A stretch of 64,000 nt of DNA from Alphaproteobacteria bacterium (GTDB lineage: Bacteria > Pseudomonadota > Alphaproteobacteria > Micropepsales > Micropepsaceae). The stretch lies in the NCBI GenBank assembly GCA_016124635.1, contig WGNJ01000013.1:186001-250000 (forward strand), written 5' to 3'. The notes beneath the pieces are model-generated. The model searched no databases. It had not been told where the DNA came from and saw only the letters and a program-made list of their open reading frames with translations. Shown piece after piece: positions 27,462 through 35,416 of this stretch (its first letter is position 1; each line of letters starts with the position of its first letter). Made by a program: the position numbers and the translations under genes.

Positions 27462-28619
27462 GTGCTGTCGAGCCAGATCCAAAACGTCGCCGTCGGCTAT
27501 GAAGTTTATGAGCTGACGGGCGACCCGAAGGCATTGGGCTTCGTCGGCCTCGCCCAGTTCCTTCCGATGTTCGCGCTCACATTGGTCGCCGGCGACGTCG
27601 CTGATCGATTCGATCGCCGCCTGATCCTGGGCATCACCTATGCTGCGCAAGCCATGTTGTCGGCGGGTCTCTTTGCGCTCGTCCTCACGCCCCATCCGGC
27701 GATCGGGATGTTCTATGTCCTGCTCGCACTGCTCGGCTCGGTGCGTGCGTTCTCTGCGCCCGCGGGTCAGTCCTTCTTGCCGCTGCTTGTGCCCATGGAG
27801 CAGCTGCCCCGCGCCATCGCCTGGAGTTCGTCGACCTTCCAAGTCGCGACCGTCGCCGGTCCGGCTGCCGGCGGCGCGGCGCTTGTCTTCGGCGCCCAGA
27901 CCGCCTTCGCCCTGTGCCTCGGTCTGTTCGCGGTCGTCGCGGTGCTCATACTCGGCGTCACGGTCAAGGGCCATCCTCGACAGACGCTTGCAGGCACCGT
28001 GATCGAGCGCGTGACAGCCGGTATCGCGTACGTCCGCCGGACGCCGATTGTACTTGGCGCACTCTCGCTCGATCTCTTCGCCGTCTTATTCGGCGGCGTC
28101 ACAGCCATGCTGCCCGTATACGCCAAGGATATTCTGGCCGTTGGGCCCGAAGGACTCGGGCTGTTGCGTAGCGCGCCGGCTGCTGGCGCTGCAGTCGTCT
28201 CGATCTTGCTCGGCTTCTTTCCGCTCGACCGCCGCGCGGGGCCGCTGATGTTTGCCTGCGTCGGCCTCTTCGGCTTGATGACGATCGTCTTCGGCATCTC
28301 GACCAGCTTCGTCCTCTCGCTTCTGGCGATGTTCGTACTGGGAAGCGCCGACATGATCTCGGTCTATGTCCGCAATGCGCTGGTCCAGCTGGTCACGCCC
28401 GATCACATGCGCGGCCGCGTCAGTGCGGTGAATTTTCTCTTTATCGGTGCGTCGAACGAGCTTGGCGAATTCGAGTCGGGCATTACCGCGTCCTGGTTCG
28501 GCATCGTGCCGTCGGTAATCATCGGCGGCCTGGGCACGCTCGGTGTCGTCGTTCTTTGGACCTACATGTTTCCCTCTCTTCGCAATGTCGATCGCCTCAC
28601 GACGCTGAAGGCGGAGTGA
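27462..28619 (+). CDS. MFS transporter (MFS_3 / EntS-like exporter), start unclear
   Basis: The coding signal clearly extends upstream of the GTG at 27462. In the same frame bases 27414-27461 encode IQNRNLLLFLIARFFG, the expected first half of helix 1, but no ATG, GTG or TTG lies between the in-frame stop (27378) and 27462. The only start-like codon is ATT at 27414, with AGGGG seven bases upstream. Either a rare ATT start is used or a frameshift separates the true start. From 27462: SSQIQNVAVGYEVYELTGDPKALG is the family N-terminal signature, with DVADRFDRR as the loop motif and 11 further helices. Probable efflux of small hydrophobic compounds. Substrate unknown. Confidence 0.85.
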   Translation: MLSSQIQNVAVGYEVYELTGDPKALGFVGLAQFLPMFALTLVAGDVADRFDRRLILGITYAAQAMLSAGLFALVLTPHPAIGMFYVLLALLGSVRAFSAPAGQSFLPLLVPMEQLPRAIAWSSSTFQVATVAGPAAGGAALVFGAQTAFALCLGLFAVVAVLILGVTVKGHPRQTLAGTVIERVTAGIAYVRRTPIVLGALSLDLFAVLFGGVTAMLPVYAKDILAVGPEGLGLLRSAPAAGAAVVSILLGFFPLDRRAGPLMFACVGLFGLMTIVFGISTSFVLSLLAMFVLGSADMISVYVRNALVQLVTPDHMRGRVSAVNFLFIGASNELGEFESGITASWFGIVPSVIIGGLGTLGVVVLWTYMFPSLRNVDRLTTLKAE

Positions 28620-28699
28620 GCCGTAGGGTTGCAAGTTCCTTTCGCACACGCACGACGGTGCTCTTGATCATTACAAAAATCGGGCGCAGCCTTTTCATA

Positions 28700-28836
28700 G
28701 AGCGCGAAATGAAACGGGATCGAGGCGCGCTCGCCCGCCGGCATCGGCCGGTCTCCACATCGCGTGGAGATACAGATAACGATCGAAGAGGTTCCCCGTT
28801 GAGAAGGCCCCTCCACCTGATGCGAGGGGCCTTTTC
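28700..28836 (+). ncRNA. Candidate small RNA with 3' terminator
   Basis: Between two protein genes is a stem TCTCCAC (28752-28758) / GTGGAGA (28764-28770), a single-stranded-looking linker of about 33 bases, then a strong terminator. This is the shape of a trans-acting sRNA. The 5' end is a guess; no protein is encoded convincingly here. Confidence 0.45.
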
Positions 28837-28837
28837 A
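28804..28837 (+). terminator. Rho-independent terminator
   Basis: Perfect ten-pair stem AAGGCCCCTC (28804-28813) / GAGGGGCCTT (28824-28833), ten-base loop, then TTCATTT. It is 185 bases beyond the MFS stop, so it may belong to a small RNA rather than the MFS gene. Confidence 0.85.
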
Positions 28838-28898
28838 TTTGAACGCTTGGTTGGCGCAGGGGTGCGCGCCGATTGCGTCACCTGCTAGGTTCCGCCGC

Positions 28899-30032
28899 AT
28901 GGCTGTTTCGCACACCGATTTCATCGTCATAGGAGCCGGCATTGCCGGCGCCTCGGTCGCCTACGAACTCGCAGGACGAGGGGCCTCCGTCACGATTCTC
29001 GAGCGCGAAACGCGCGCCGGGATGCATTCGACGGGCCGCTCCGCCGCGATCTTTTCAGAGATCTACGGCAACGCGATGGTGCGCGCCCTCTCGCGCGCGA
29101 CGCGCAGGTTCCTGTTCGAGCCGCCGCCGGGTTTCACGGACGTCCAGCTCGTTCCCCCGCGCGAAACGCTCTTTATCGCCCCACCGGATCAAGTTGCCGA
29201 TCTGCGTGCAATGCGCGCCGAGCCCGACGTCGCCGCCGGCACCAAGCTTTACACGCGCGAGCAGGCGATTGCCCGCGTGCCTATCTTGCGTCCGGAAATG
29301 GTGGTCGAAGCGCTTCTCGAGCCCGATGCCAACGATATCGACGTCAATGCTCTTCATGACGGCTTCCTACGTGGCGCGAAGAAGCGCGGCGCAGCGCTCG
29401 TCACCGGCGTGCAGATCGTCTCGCTCGAGTTCGGCGGCGGTATGTGGCATGCGCGCTCGCTCGACGAAACCTATGCGGCGCCGGTGGTGATAAACGCCGC
29501 GGGTGCGTGGGCGGACGAGGTCGCTGAACTCGCTGGTGTCATGCGCTTAGGTTTCGAGCCCAAGCGCCGCACCGTCGTCACCTTCGACGTGCGGCCGGAC
29601 TTGAAGATTGCGGATTGGCCTTTGACGATCGACGCGCGGGAGACGTTCTACTTCAAACCGGACGCCGGCCGCTTGCTCCTCACGCCTGCCGACGAGACAC
29701 CGTCGCCGCCTTGTGATGCGCAGCCCGAGGAGCTGAACATCGCCGAAGCGATCGACCGCTTCGAAACCTTCACCACCGAGAGCGTCCGCCGCATCGCCGC
29801 GAAGTGGGCCGGTCTTCGCACGTTCGCGCCCGACCGCACACCGGTCGTCGGCTTCGATGCGAAGGCAAAGGGATTCTTTTGGCTCGCGGGGCAGGGCGGG
29901 TATGGCATGCAAACGTCGTCCGCAATGGCTCGCACGGCTGCTGCTCTCGCGAGCCGGGAGGCCATCCCTTCCGATATCGCCGCCCACGGCGTCACCGTCG
30001 ACGCGTTGGCTCCGGATCGCTTCGCAAGATAA
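28899..30032 (+). CDS. FAD-dependent amino-acid/amine oxidoreductase (DAO family)
   Basis: 377 residues from the ATG at 28899; the FAD-binding N-terminus FIVIGAGIAGASVAYELAGRG has the GxGxxG motif, followed by the ERE acidic end of beta-2. A second FAD contact, WADEVAELAG, and a C-terminal GLRTFAPDRTPVVGF and AGQGGYGMQTSSAMAR are typical of glycine oxidase/D-amino acid dehydrogenase-like proteins. It probably oxidises an amine or amino acid and reduces FAD; the substrate is not known. Convergent with the GlsB-like gene. Confidence 0.9.
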   Translation: MAVSHTDFIVIGAGIAGASVAYELAGRGASVTILERETRAGMHSTGRSAAIFSEIYGNAMVRALSRATRRFLFEPPPGFTDVQLVPPRETLFIAPPDQVADLRAMRAEPDVAAGTKLYTREQAIARVPILRPEMVVEALLEPDANDIDVNALHDGFLRGAKKRGAALVTGVQIVSLEFGGGMWHARSLDETYAAPVVINAAGAWADEVAELAGVMRLGFEPKRRTVVTFDVRPDLKIADWPLTIDARETFYFKPDAGRLLLTPADETPSPPCDAQPEELNIAEAIDRFETFTTESVRRIAAKWAGLRTFAPDRTPVVGFDAKAKGFFWLAGQGGYGMQTSSAMARTAAALASREAIPSDIAAHGVTVDALAPDRFAR

Positions 30033-30039
30033 GTGGGCG

Positions 30040-30282
30040 TTAAGCGCGTCGCACCAACCGTAGCACGAAGATCAAGACGATTGCGCCAAACGTCGCCAGG
30101 ATGATCGATCCGACGAGGCCGCCGATTGCGATGATGCCGCCGAGCAGCCAGCCGCCGATCAGCGCGCCGACCATGCCGATGATGATGTCGCCGACGATCC
30201 CGTAACCGCTGCCTTTCATGATCTGTCCGGCAAGCCAACCGGCAATCGCGCCGATCACAATCCAAAGCAACAAACTCATCAT
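30040..30282 (-). CDS. GlsB/YeaQ/YmgE-family stress-response membrane protein
   Basis: 80 residues, the typical length of this transglycosylase-associated family. Three hydrophobic helices with Gly-rich IGAIAGWLAGQIMKGSGYG, GDIIIGMVGALIGGWL and GGLVGSIILATFGAIVL. Members are induced in stress; molecular role not known. The start is the ATG at 30282 (a second Met follows). Convergent with the DAO-family gene. Confidence 0.9.
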   Translation of the reverse strand: MMSLLLWIVIGAIAGWLAGQIMKGSGYGIVGDIIIGMVGALIGGWLLGGIIAIGGLVGSIILATFGAIVLIFVLRLVRRA

Positions 30283-30410
30283 GGTCGCCTCCCGCTGAAT
30301 CAGAACACCTCTGCCTACTTATATAGGGATACTGGCCCGCCGCGTGGAACCCCGCGTTCCCAAGGATTTCGGCAAGCGATATGTTGAGGCTCTGCCAGTG
30401 AGGAGAGCAC

Positions 30411-30740
30411 ATGGCCGGTCCAGCAATCGCCAACACGCCGAAACCACCATATTACGCCGCCATCTTCACGTCGCTGCGCACGCCCGGCGATGAAGGCTAC
30501 GGAGCGATGGCACAGCGGATGGTCAAGCTGGCCGCCGAGCAGCCCGGGTTCCTAGGTATCGAGTCCGTACGCGAAGACCTCGGGATTACCGTCTCCTATT
30601 GGCGCAGCCTCGAAGACATCGCCAATTGGAAGCGCGTTGCCGATCACCTCGAAGCGCAGCGCAACGGGCGCGAGAAGTGGTACGCCGCCTATAAGACGCG
30701 CATCTGCAAGGTCGAGCGCGACTACGGCTTCGAGAGTTGA
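30411..30740 (+). CDS. Antibiotic-biosynthesis-monooxygenase (ABM)-like protein
   Basis: 109 residues. Core pattern of the dimeric alpha+beta barrel: YYAAIFTSLRTPGD, MAQRMVKLAAEQPGFLGIES, GITVSYWRSLEDIANWK, and a terminal RICKVERDYGF. The ABM fold binds small aromatic or heme-like ligands, or degrades quinols. A GAGGAG ribosome site precedes ATG 30411. Function cannot be specified. Confidence 0.85.
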   Translation: MAGPAIANTPKPPYYAAIFTSLRTPGDEGYGAMAQRMVKLAAEQPGFLGIESVREDLGITVSYWRSLEDIANWKRVADHLEAQRNGREKWYAAYKTRICKVERDYGFES

Positions 30741-30840
30741 GTGCAGGCGCCGGCGCGCTGGGTTTTAATGCTGTCCAAAGCGTTGTGGTGCAACGCGAAC
30801 CGCCCCATATAGCGAAGACCGCAAAGGGGCTGTGGCAGCA

Positions 30841-31506
30841 ATGTTGAGACGCCTTAGGGTCCTGTTCTCTGAGTTCGCCGCGCTCATTCTGTTCTGGGCG
30901 GTGTATTGGCCGTTCGGCATCAAAGCGGCAATCGGCGCGGTCGTCCTTTATGTCATCGCAGACGCCGTCAGACGCCATTTTCAGCATCAGGATTTTACCC
31001 GGCTATACGTTCTCACGACCGTATTGACGGTGGTCTTCGGCGCCATCGATCTCGTTTCGCAAACGCCGTTCATGATTCAGTACGAGGCCGTGATTACGAA
31101 CACCGTGATTGGCACGGGTTTTGTCTTCGGCGCGTTGGGCGATCGTCCGTTGCTGCAGAACGCGGCTGAGGATTGGACCGGCACAGCGTTCCCGCACCGG
31201 CCCGATTTTCATCGCTTCTTTGTCCTGTTCACGCTTTTCTGGGCGGCCTACTTCTTCGTGAAGGCAGCACTCTATCTTTGGATCGGACTCACCTATCCGA
31301 TGGAAGAAGCGCTCGCGATCCGCACGGCCATCAGCATCCCAAGCCTGATCGGGATGGTCGCGATCAGCACGCAGGGGCGCTATCTCTTCTTCCTCTGTCG
31401 CTACTTGGGTCTCATACCGCCGCCGCCGTCCGAGGCCGAAGACCCTCAAGGCGAGGCCGAAGACCCCGAAGAGGTCGAAGCAGAGCCCTCGGCGCCTACT
31501 GCATGA
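30841..31506 (+). CDS. YciB/septation protein A-like inner-membrane protein
   Basis: About 221 residues from ATG 30841 (a GTG nine bases earlier is possible but has no suitably placed ribosome site). Five to six transmembrane helices; [35 protein letters not shown] and [19 protein letters not shown] have the family layout of intracellular septation protein A (PF04279). It ends in a Glu/Pro-rich cytoplasmic tail with a duplicated EAEDP. It likely functions in cell envelope assembly. The 3' end overlaps the convergent bdhA by 11 bases. Confidence 0.75.
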   Translation: MLRRLRVLFSEFAALILFWAVYWPFGIKAAIGAVVLYVIADAVRRHFQHQDFTRLYVLTTVLTVVFGAIDLVSQTPFMIQYEAVITNTVIGTGFVFGALGDRPLLQNAAEDWTGTAFPHRPDFHRFFVLFTLFWAAYFFVKAALYLWIGLTYPMEEALAIRTAISIPSLIGMVAISTQGRYLFFLCRYLGLIPPPPSEAEDPQGEAEDPEEVEAEPSAPTA

Positions 31507-32281
31507 ACCAGCCGTGGCTGACGACGATCGACTGACCGGTTAGAGCGTTCGTCGGGAAGGACGCGAGGAACAACGCCGTCTCCGCCACGTCGTCGACCGT
31601 CGTGAACTCGCCGTCGACCGTTTCCTTCAGCATGACGTTTTTGACCACATCGGCCTCGGAGATGCCGAGCTCCTTGGCCTGTTCAGGAATCTGTTTCTCA
31701 ACGAGCGGTGTGCGCACGAAGCCAGGGCAGATCACGTTCGAGCGAACCTTGTGCGCGGCGCCCTCTTTGGCCACGACCTTGGCGAGACCGATGAGCGCGT
31801 GTTTTGCAGCGACGTAAGGCGCCTTGAGCGGCGATGCTTCTTTCGAATGCACGGAGCCCATATAGATGATGCTGCCGCCGCGGCCCTGCTTATACATTTG
31901 CCGAAGCGCCGCTCGCGTCGTCAAAAAGGCGCCGTCGACGTGAATCGACATCAACCGCTTGAACTTGCCGAAGTCGAACTGATCGAACGGCATCACGGTT
32001 TGAATGCCGGCATTGCTGATCAAAATGTCGATTCCGTCGAACGCTTTGATGGCCCGCGCCATTCCGGTCTCGACCTGATCCTCGTTTGTGACGTCCATGG
32101 CGACGCCCATCGCTTTGGAGGGTCCGCCAAGCTCTTTGGCCGTCGCGTCGGCTCCTTCTTGATTTAAGTCCGCGATAACGACTTTGGCGCCTTCGCGCAC
32201 GAACAGCGTTGCGATCTCTTTGCCGATACCGCTGGCGGCTCCGGTGATGACGGCGACTTTGTTATCGAGGCGCGTGGCCAT
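31496..32281 (-). CDS. bdhA: D-3-hydroxybutyrate dehydrogenase (SDR)
   Basis: 261 residues. NAD-binding motif [11 protein letters not shown] motif at NAGIQTV, catalytic Ser in [11 protein letters not shown] and Tyr/Lys in [12 protein letters not shown]-terminal [17 protein letters not shown]. The whole sequence reads as the SDR 3-hydroxybutyrate dehydrogenase: 3-hydroxybutyrate + NAD+ to acetoacetate. It is the last gene of a three-gene leftward operon (patatin, acetoacetate decarboxylase, this), with 15 bases between it and the previous gene. The context supports PHB/ketone-body breakdown. Confidence 0.92.
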   Translation of the reverse strand: MATRLDNKVAVITGAASGIGKEIATLFVREGAKVVIADLNQEGADATAKELGGPSKAMGVAMDVTNEDQVETGMARAIKAFDGIDILISNAGIQTVMPFDQFDFGKFKRLMSIHVDGAFLTTRAALRQMYKQGRGGSIIYMGSVHSKEASPLKAPYVAAKHALIGLAKVVAKEGAAHKVRSNVICPGFVRTPLVEKQIPEQAKELGISEADVVKNVMLKETVDGEFTTVDDVAETALFLASFPTNALTGQSIVVSHGWFMQ

Positions 32282-32296
32282 GAGAAATGTCCTCTG

Positions 32297-33034
32297 TTAG
32301 CGAAGATAGTCGTGAACGACGCGGCCGAGGCCGAGCGTCAGATCGGCGAGAATGTGTACAGCTGAAACGACTTCGAGGACCGGGAGTTCCGCCACGGGCG
32401 CGAGCGCGTGCGCGTGAAGCTCCAGCGCGGCCGGTCCGGTCCACGCGCCCTTCAGGTTCACGTCCTCGAGCCCATATTCGACGATCTCGCAGATGCGCGG
32501 CGATCCGTCGACATGCGGGATGATCTTGAGCAGGAAGTTCGGCGCCGCCATCGAGGCCTTGATCGCCGCAAGATCGGCCGCCTTGTGTTTGAAGCCCATC
32601 GTTCCGGTCGCGATCCTCACGGGGCCGTAGTCGAGCGAACCGACCAGCGTATCGACCTCGACCTTGAGGCGTGGTTCGGCGCGCTTCTTCGGAAAGCCCC
32701 AGAGTTCGCGCCCGCCGGCAATCGGTCCCTCGTCGTTGAGGAACATGCAGTGCGTGTAGCCGCCGGCACGCCCGTCTAGGGTCACTGGAATGACCTGGCC
32801 GGATTCGGAGTAGTCGCCGAAACCGGTCGAGTTCGGCATGCGAATGAATTCGTATTTGACGAGATCGCCCGCTGGCCGCATCGGCTCAGGCACCAGGGCG
32901 CGCAATTTTTCGGGCGAGGTACGATAGGTGATGATCAGAAATTCGCGGTCGATGAAGCGATACGGGCCGGGCGGGTAAGCGGGACTCGTTAGCGGCATCG
33001 CGAACGCACGTTCGCGGACTTCGCCTTCTCTCAT
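32297..33034 (-). CDS. adc: Acetoacetate decarboxylase
   Basis: 245 residues, full length. Schiff-base Lys pair in [11 protein letters not shown] (Lys116/Lys117, matching the Lys115/Lys116 arrangement of the clostridial enzyme). [18 protein letters not shown] and the hydrophobic pocket region YTHCMFLND are also typical. It converts acetoacetate to acetone and CO2. It sits between a patatin-like hydrolase and bdhA with only 9 and 15 bases between coding regions, so all three are co-expressed. Confidence 0.92.
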   Translation of the reverse strand: MREGEVRERAFAMPLTSPAYPPGPYRFIDREFLIITYRTSPEKLRALVPEPMRPAGDLVKYEFIRMPNSTGFGDYSESGQVIPVTLDGRAGGYTHCMFLNDEGPIAGGRELWGFPKKRAEPRLKVEVDTLVGSLDYGPVRIATGTMGFKHKAADLAAIKASMAAPNFLLKIIPHVDGSPRICEIVEYGLEDVNLKGAWTGPAALELHAHALAPVAELPVLEVVSAVHILADLTLGLGRVVHDYLR

Positions 33035-33043
33035 GAAAGCCTC

Positions 33044-34243
33044 CTATACGCTGTCGTCGCGGGTGAGGTCGTAAGTGTGAACGCCTTCGAGGTCGGTTGG
33101 CCGCCTGAAAATTTCCTTGTGCCGGAGCGTGCGCGTCGCGTCGTTGTGGCCGGCGCGCCAATGTTCCTCCATCGAAAGGCGGGAGAACTCGTAGTCCTTG
33201 CTGTCGCCCTCGTATTCCTTGGGCCGATAGATCAGATGCACGATCGAATAGACGTGCGGATCGACGACCGCATCGAGCGCTTTCGCCGCTTCCGTCTCAC
33301 GCAGTTCGTCCGGCAGCATCGGCAACAGATCCGCGATCGCGCGACGCACCTTGTGCTGTTCTTTGAGCAATGTCGTGCCGGCGCGTGTGCGGCTCGAATA
33401 TTGGATTTCTTTCTGCCGTGTCAGGACCTCCGCCATGTTGCGGGGGAACCTGCCGCGCGCGTTCCAGAGATCGACCTGAAACGCAAGCATGTCGTGCTCG
33501 TGGCAATTCTCGACGGCCCATTGCAGCGGCGTATTCGAAACGATGCCACCGTCCCAGTAATATTCGCCTTCGATCTCCACCGCCGGGAAGCCCGGCGGCA
33601 GCGCACCGCTCGCCATGATGTGATCCGGCGTGATGCGCACGCGCTTGGAATCGAAGTAGACGAAATTGCCCGAGCGGACATTCACGGCTCCGATGCTCAG
33701 CCGCATGTCTTGATCGTGGATGCGGTCGAAGTCGATGAGCTTTTCGAGCGTCGATCTGAGCGGCGCCGTATTGTAGTAGCTCGTCGCTTCGAGTGTTCCC
33801 GTCGGTTGAAACCAAGGTGGCGGAATCCGCGGCTCGAAGAACCCAGGCACGCCCTGCATGGCGACAATCGCGGAATTCACCTGATTGAGGGTTGTTCGCG
33901 CCGTTTCCCCCCGCACCAGCGCGCCTTGCCAATCTGTAGGCGGCGCGAAGGGCGAAGGTGCCGTCAACGCTTCCCAAAACATGCGCAGTTTCTCGACGCG
34001 ATGTTCGGGCGCGTTGCCGGCGATAATCGCCGCGTTCACCGCGCCGATCGAAATTCCGGCCAGCCAATTCGGATGCACTTCGGCTTCCGCGAGGGCCTGA
34101 TAGACGCCTGCTTGGTATGCGCCGAGCGCACCGCCGCCTTGCAGCAGCAAGGCGATAGTATCGAATGCGGAGCCTGCGCCGCCGCCGCTCGACGCAGTTG
34201 GTTCGGTTCGATCCGAACCGACGGGCTTGATCTTTTTTTGCAT
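33044..34243 (-). CDS. Patatin-like phospholipase with DUF3734
   Basis: About 399 residues from the ATG at 34243; an upstream in-frame TTG at 34309 is possible. Oxyanion hole GGGALGAYQAG, nucleophile in GISIGAVNAA and catalytic Asp in DGGIVSNTPL form the patatin Ser-Asp dyad. The C-terminal about 120 residues (KEIQYSSRTRAGTTLL to the end) match the DUF3734 tail. It hydrolyses acyl esters; its operon with adc and bdhA suggests a substrate such as a short-chain PHB oligomer or acyl ester (inference). No signal peptide, so cytoplasmic or membrane-peripheral. It is the first gene of the operon. Confidence 0.85.
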   Translation of the reverse strand: MQKKIKPVGSDRTEPTASSGGGAGSAFDTIALLLQGGGALGAYQAGVYQALAEAEVHPNWLAGISIGAVNAAIIAGNAPEHRVEKLRMFWEALTAPSPFAPPTDWQGALVRGETARTTLNQVNSAIVAMQGVPGFFEPRIPPPWFQPTGTLEATSYYNTAPLRSTLEKLIDFDRIHDQDMRLSIGAVNVRSGNFVYFDSKRVRITPDHIMASGALPPGFPAVEIEGEYYWDGGIVSNTPLQWAVENCHEHDMLAFQVDLWNARGRFPRNMAEVLTRQKEIQYSSRTRAGTTLLKEQHKVRRAIADLLPMLPDELRETEAAKALDAVVDPHVYSIVHLIYRPKEYEGDSKDYEFSRLSMEEHWRAGHNDATRTLRHKEIFRRPTDLEGVHTYDLTRDDSV

Positions 34244-34366
34244 GTCGCAACCGGGATGGGAGAGGATAGTTGCGTCATCCGATATGGGCCGCTGCTCCGC
34301 GAGTAACAACTCACAAAGCCGTAATGTTCCGTATTCGCTTGAACAAGAAAGAGGCAGAGCCTCGGG

Positions 34367-35278
34367 CTACTTTTCGCCTTGGTCTTTCTTTGCCGCGCGC
34401 GTGATCTTGGCAGCGACAAGGCCAATTTGGCGCCGGCTGAGACCGATCAGTATGATCGCAAGAGCGGCAGCCAAAATACCGACACCAATGCCCGACAACG
34501 TTGAGTCGATGACGATGGTCGCGGGTGAGCGCGGCGCCTCTGCCGTCGGCGTGCTGAACGCGAGCCCGCCGGAGGATTGGTCACGCGCGCTTGTCCGGGG
34601 CCGGTTCTGCGCGACGGTCCGATTCGAGGCCTGCTCCGGCGCCGCGGCGCTCGCGGCTCGGGCCGCGTCGGCGAGCTCTCCATCCGCAAAGCGCAAGCGT
34701 ATTCCTGTGGGTGGCACGATCGAATGGTCGAGATAGAGCGTCTCCGGCTGCGTGAGGATCACGTTGGCCGAGCGTCCCGCGGCGACATAGGTCGAGTCCA
34801 TGCTCGCCTTGTTCTGAACGAGCACCAATCCTTCGCTCACGTCGACGTTGGCGCCCTTATGATCGACGGTGACGGAAAACGTCGTGCCTTTGACAGTCGC
34901 GGCCAGCAGCGGCGTCTCGACACGAAAGTGAGGCGTCGTCTTCTTGCCGACTTGAAAGAACAGGTGACCGAATTCCTCGATCACGCGCGTGAATCCGCTT
35001 CCGTCGTCGACGGGCAGGCGCAAGCGGCTGTTCGGCGCAACGGTCACGTGCTCTTCGCCGCGCACAAGCGTTGCACTGCCGCTCGCCGCGGTCTCGATCA
35101 AGGCGTCGCGATCGATCGACATTGCGACCGTCAGCGGAACGGCCGGCGCATTCCCGATCTCGACGCGCACCTCACCTGCAACCTGCGTCGCGTGCCACCC
35201 GTCAGCCGCGGCCGCGTGGCCTGACAGCGCGCAGCACGCCGCGAAGAGGGTGATGATCAGTGGAAGAAGGGGCCGCAT
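34367..35278 (-). CDS. FecR-domain exported protein with C-terminal membrane helix
   Basis: 303 residues. Signal peptide (ALSGHAAAAD), then a FecR domain at about residues 30-185: SGSATLVRGEEHVTVAPNSRLRLP and ETPLLAATVKGTTFSVTVDH, then VSEGLVLVQ. A Ser/Thr/Pro-rich linker leads to a membrane helix at about residues 265-288. Unlike classical FecR it has no anti-sigma N-terminal region and no ECF sigma gene beside it. The domain is paralogous to that of the protein at 59317. Function unknown; a surface or signalling scaffold is possible. Confidence 0.82.
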   Translation of the reverse strand: MRPLLPLIITLFAACCALSGHAAAADGWHATQVAGEVRVEIGNAPAVPLTVAMSIDRDALIETAASGSATLVRGEEHVTVAPNSRLRLPVDDGSGFTRVIEEFGHLFFQVGKKTTPHFRVETPLLAATVKGTTFSVTVDHKGANVDVSEGLVLVQNKASMDSTYVAAGRSANVILTQPETLYLDHSIVPPTGIRLRFADGELADAARAASAAAPEQASNRTVAQNRPRTSARDQSSGGLAFSTPTAEAPRSPATIVIDSTLSGIGVGILAAALAIILIGLSRRQIGLVAAKITRAAKKDQGEK

Positions 35279-35416
35279 TCCTTGCTCCGCCGGAAACTGC
35301 TACCGGTGCGTTTCGCTTAAGTATCGTGAATAGGTGATAAAACTGTGCAAACACGAACCGTCGAATGTCTTCGCTTCGTGAAAGGCTGTCGTTGTGGTTA
35401 GTGCTGCGTTAAAGCG

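Noticed and set aside
34367-35278. Iron-uptake FecR anti-sigma factor
   Set aside because: No N-terminal anti-sigma region, no ECF sigma and no TonB receptor; it only shares the FecR domain.
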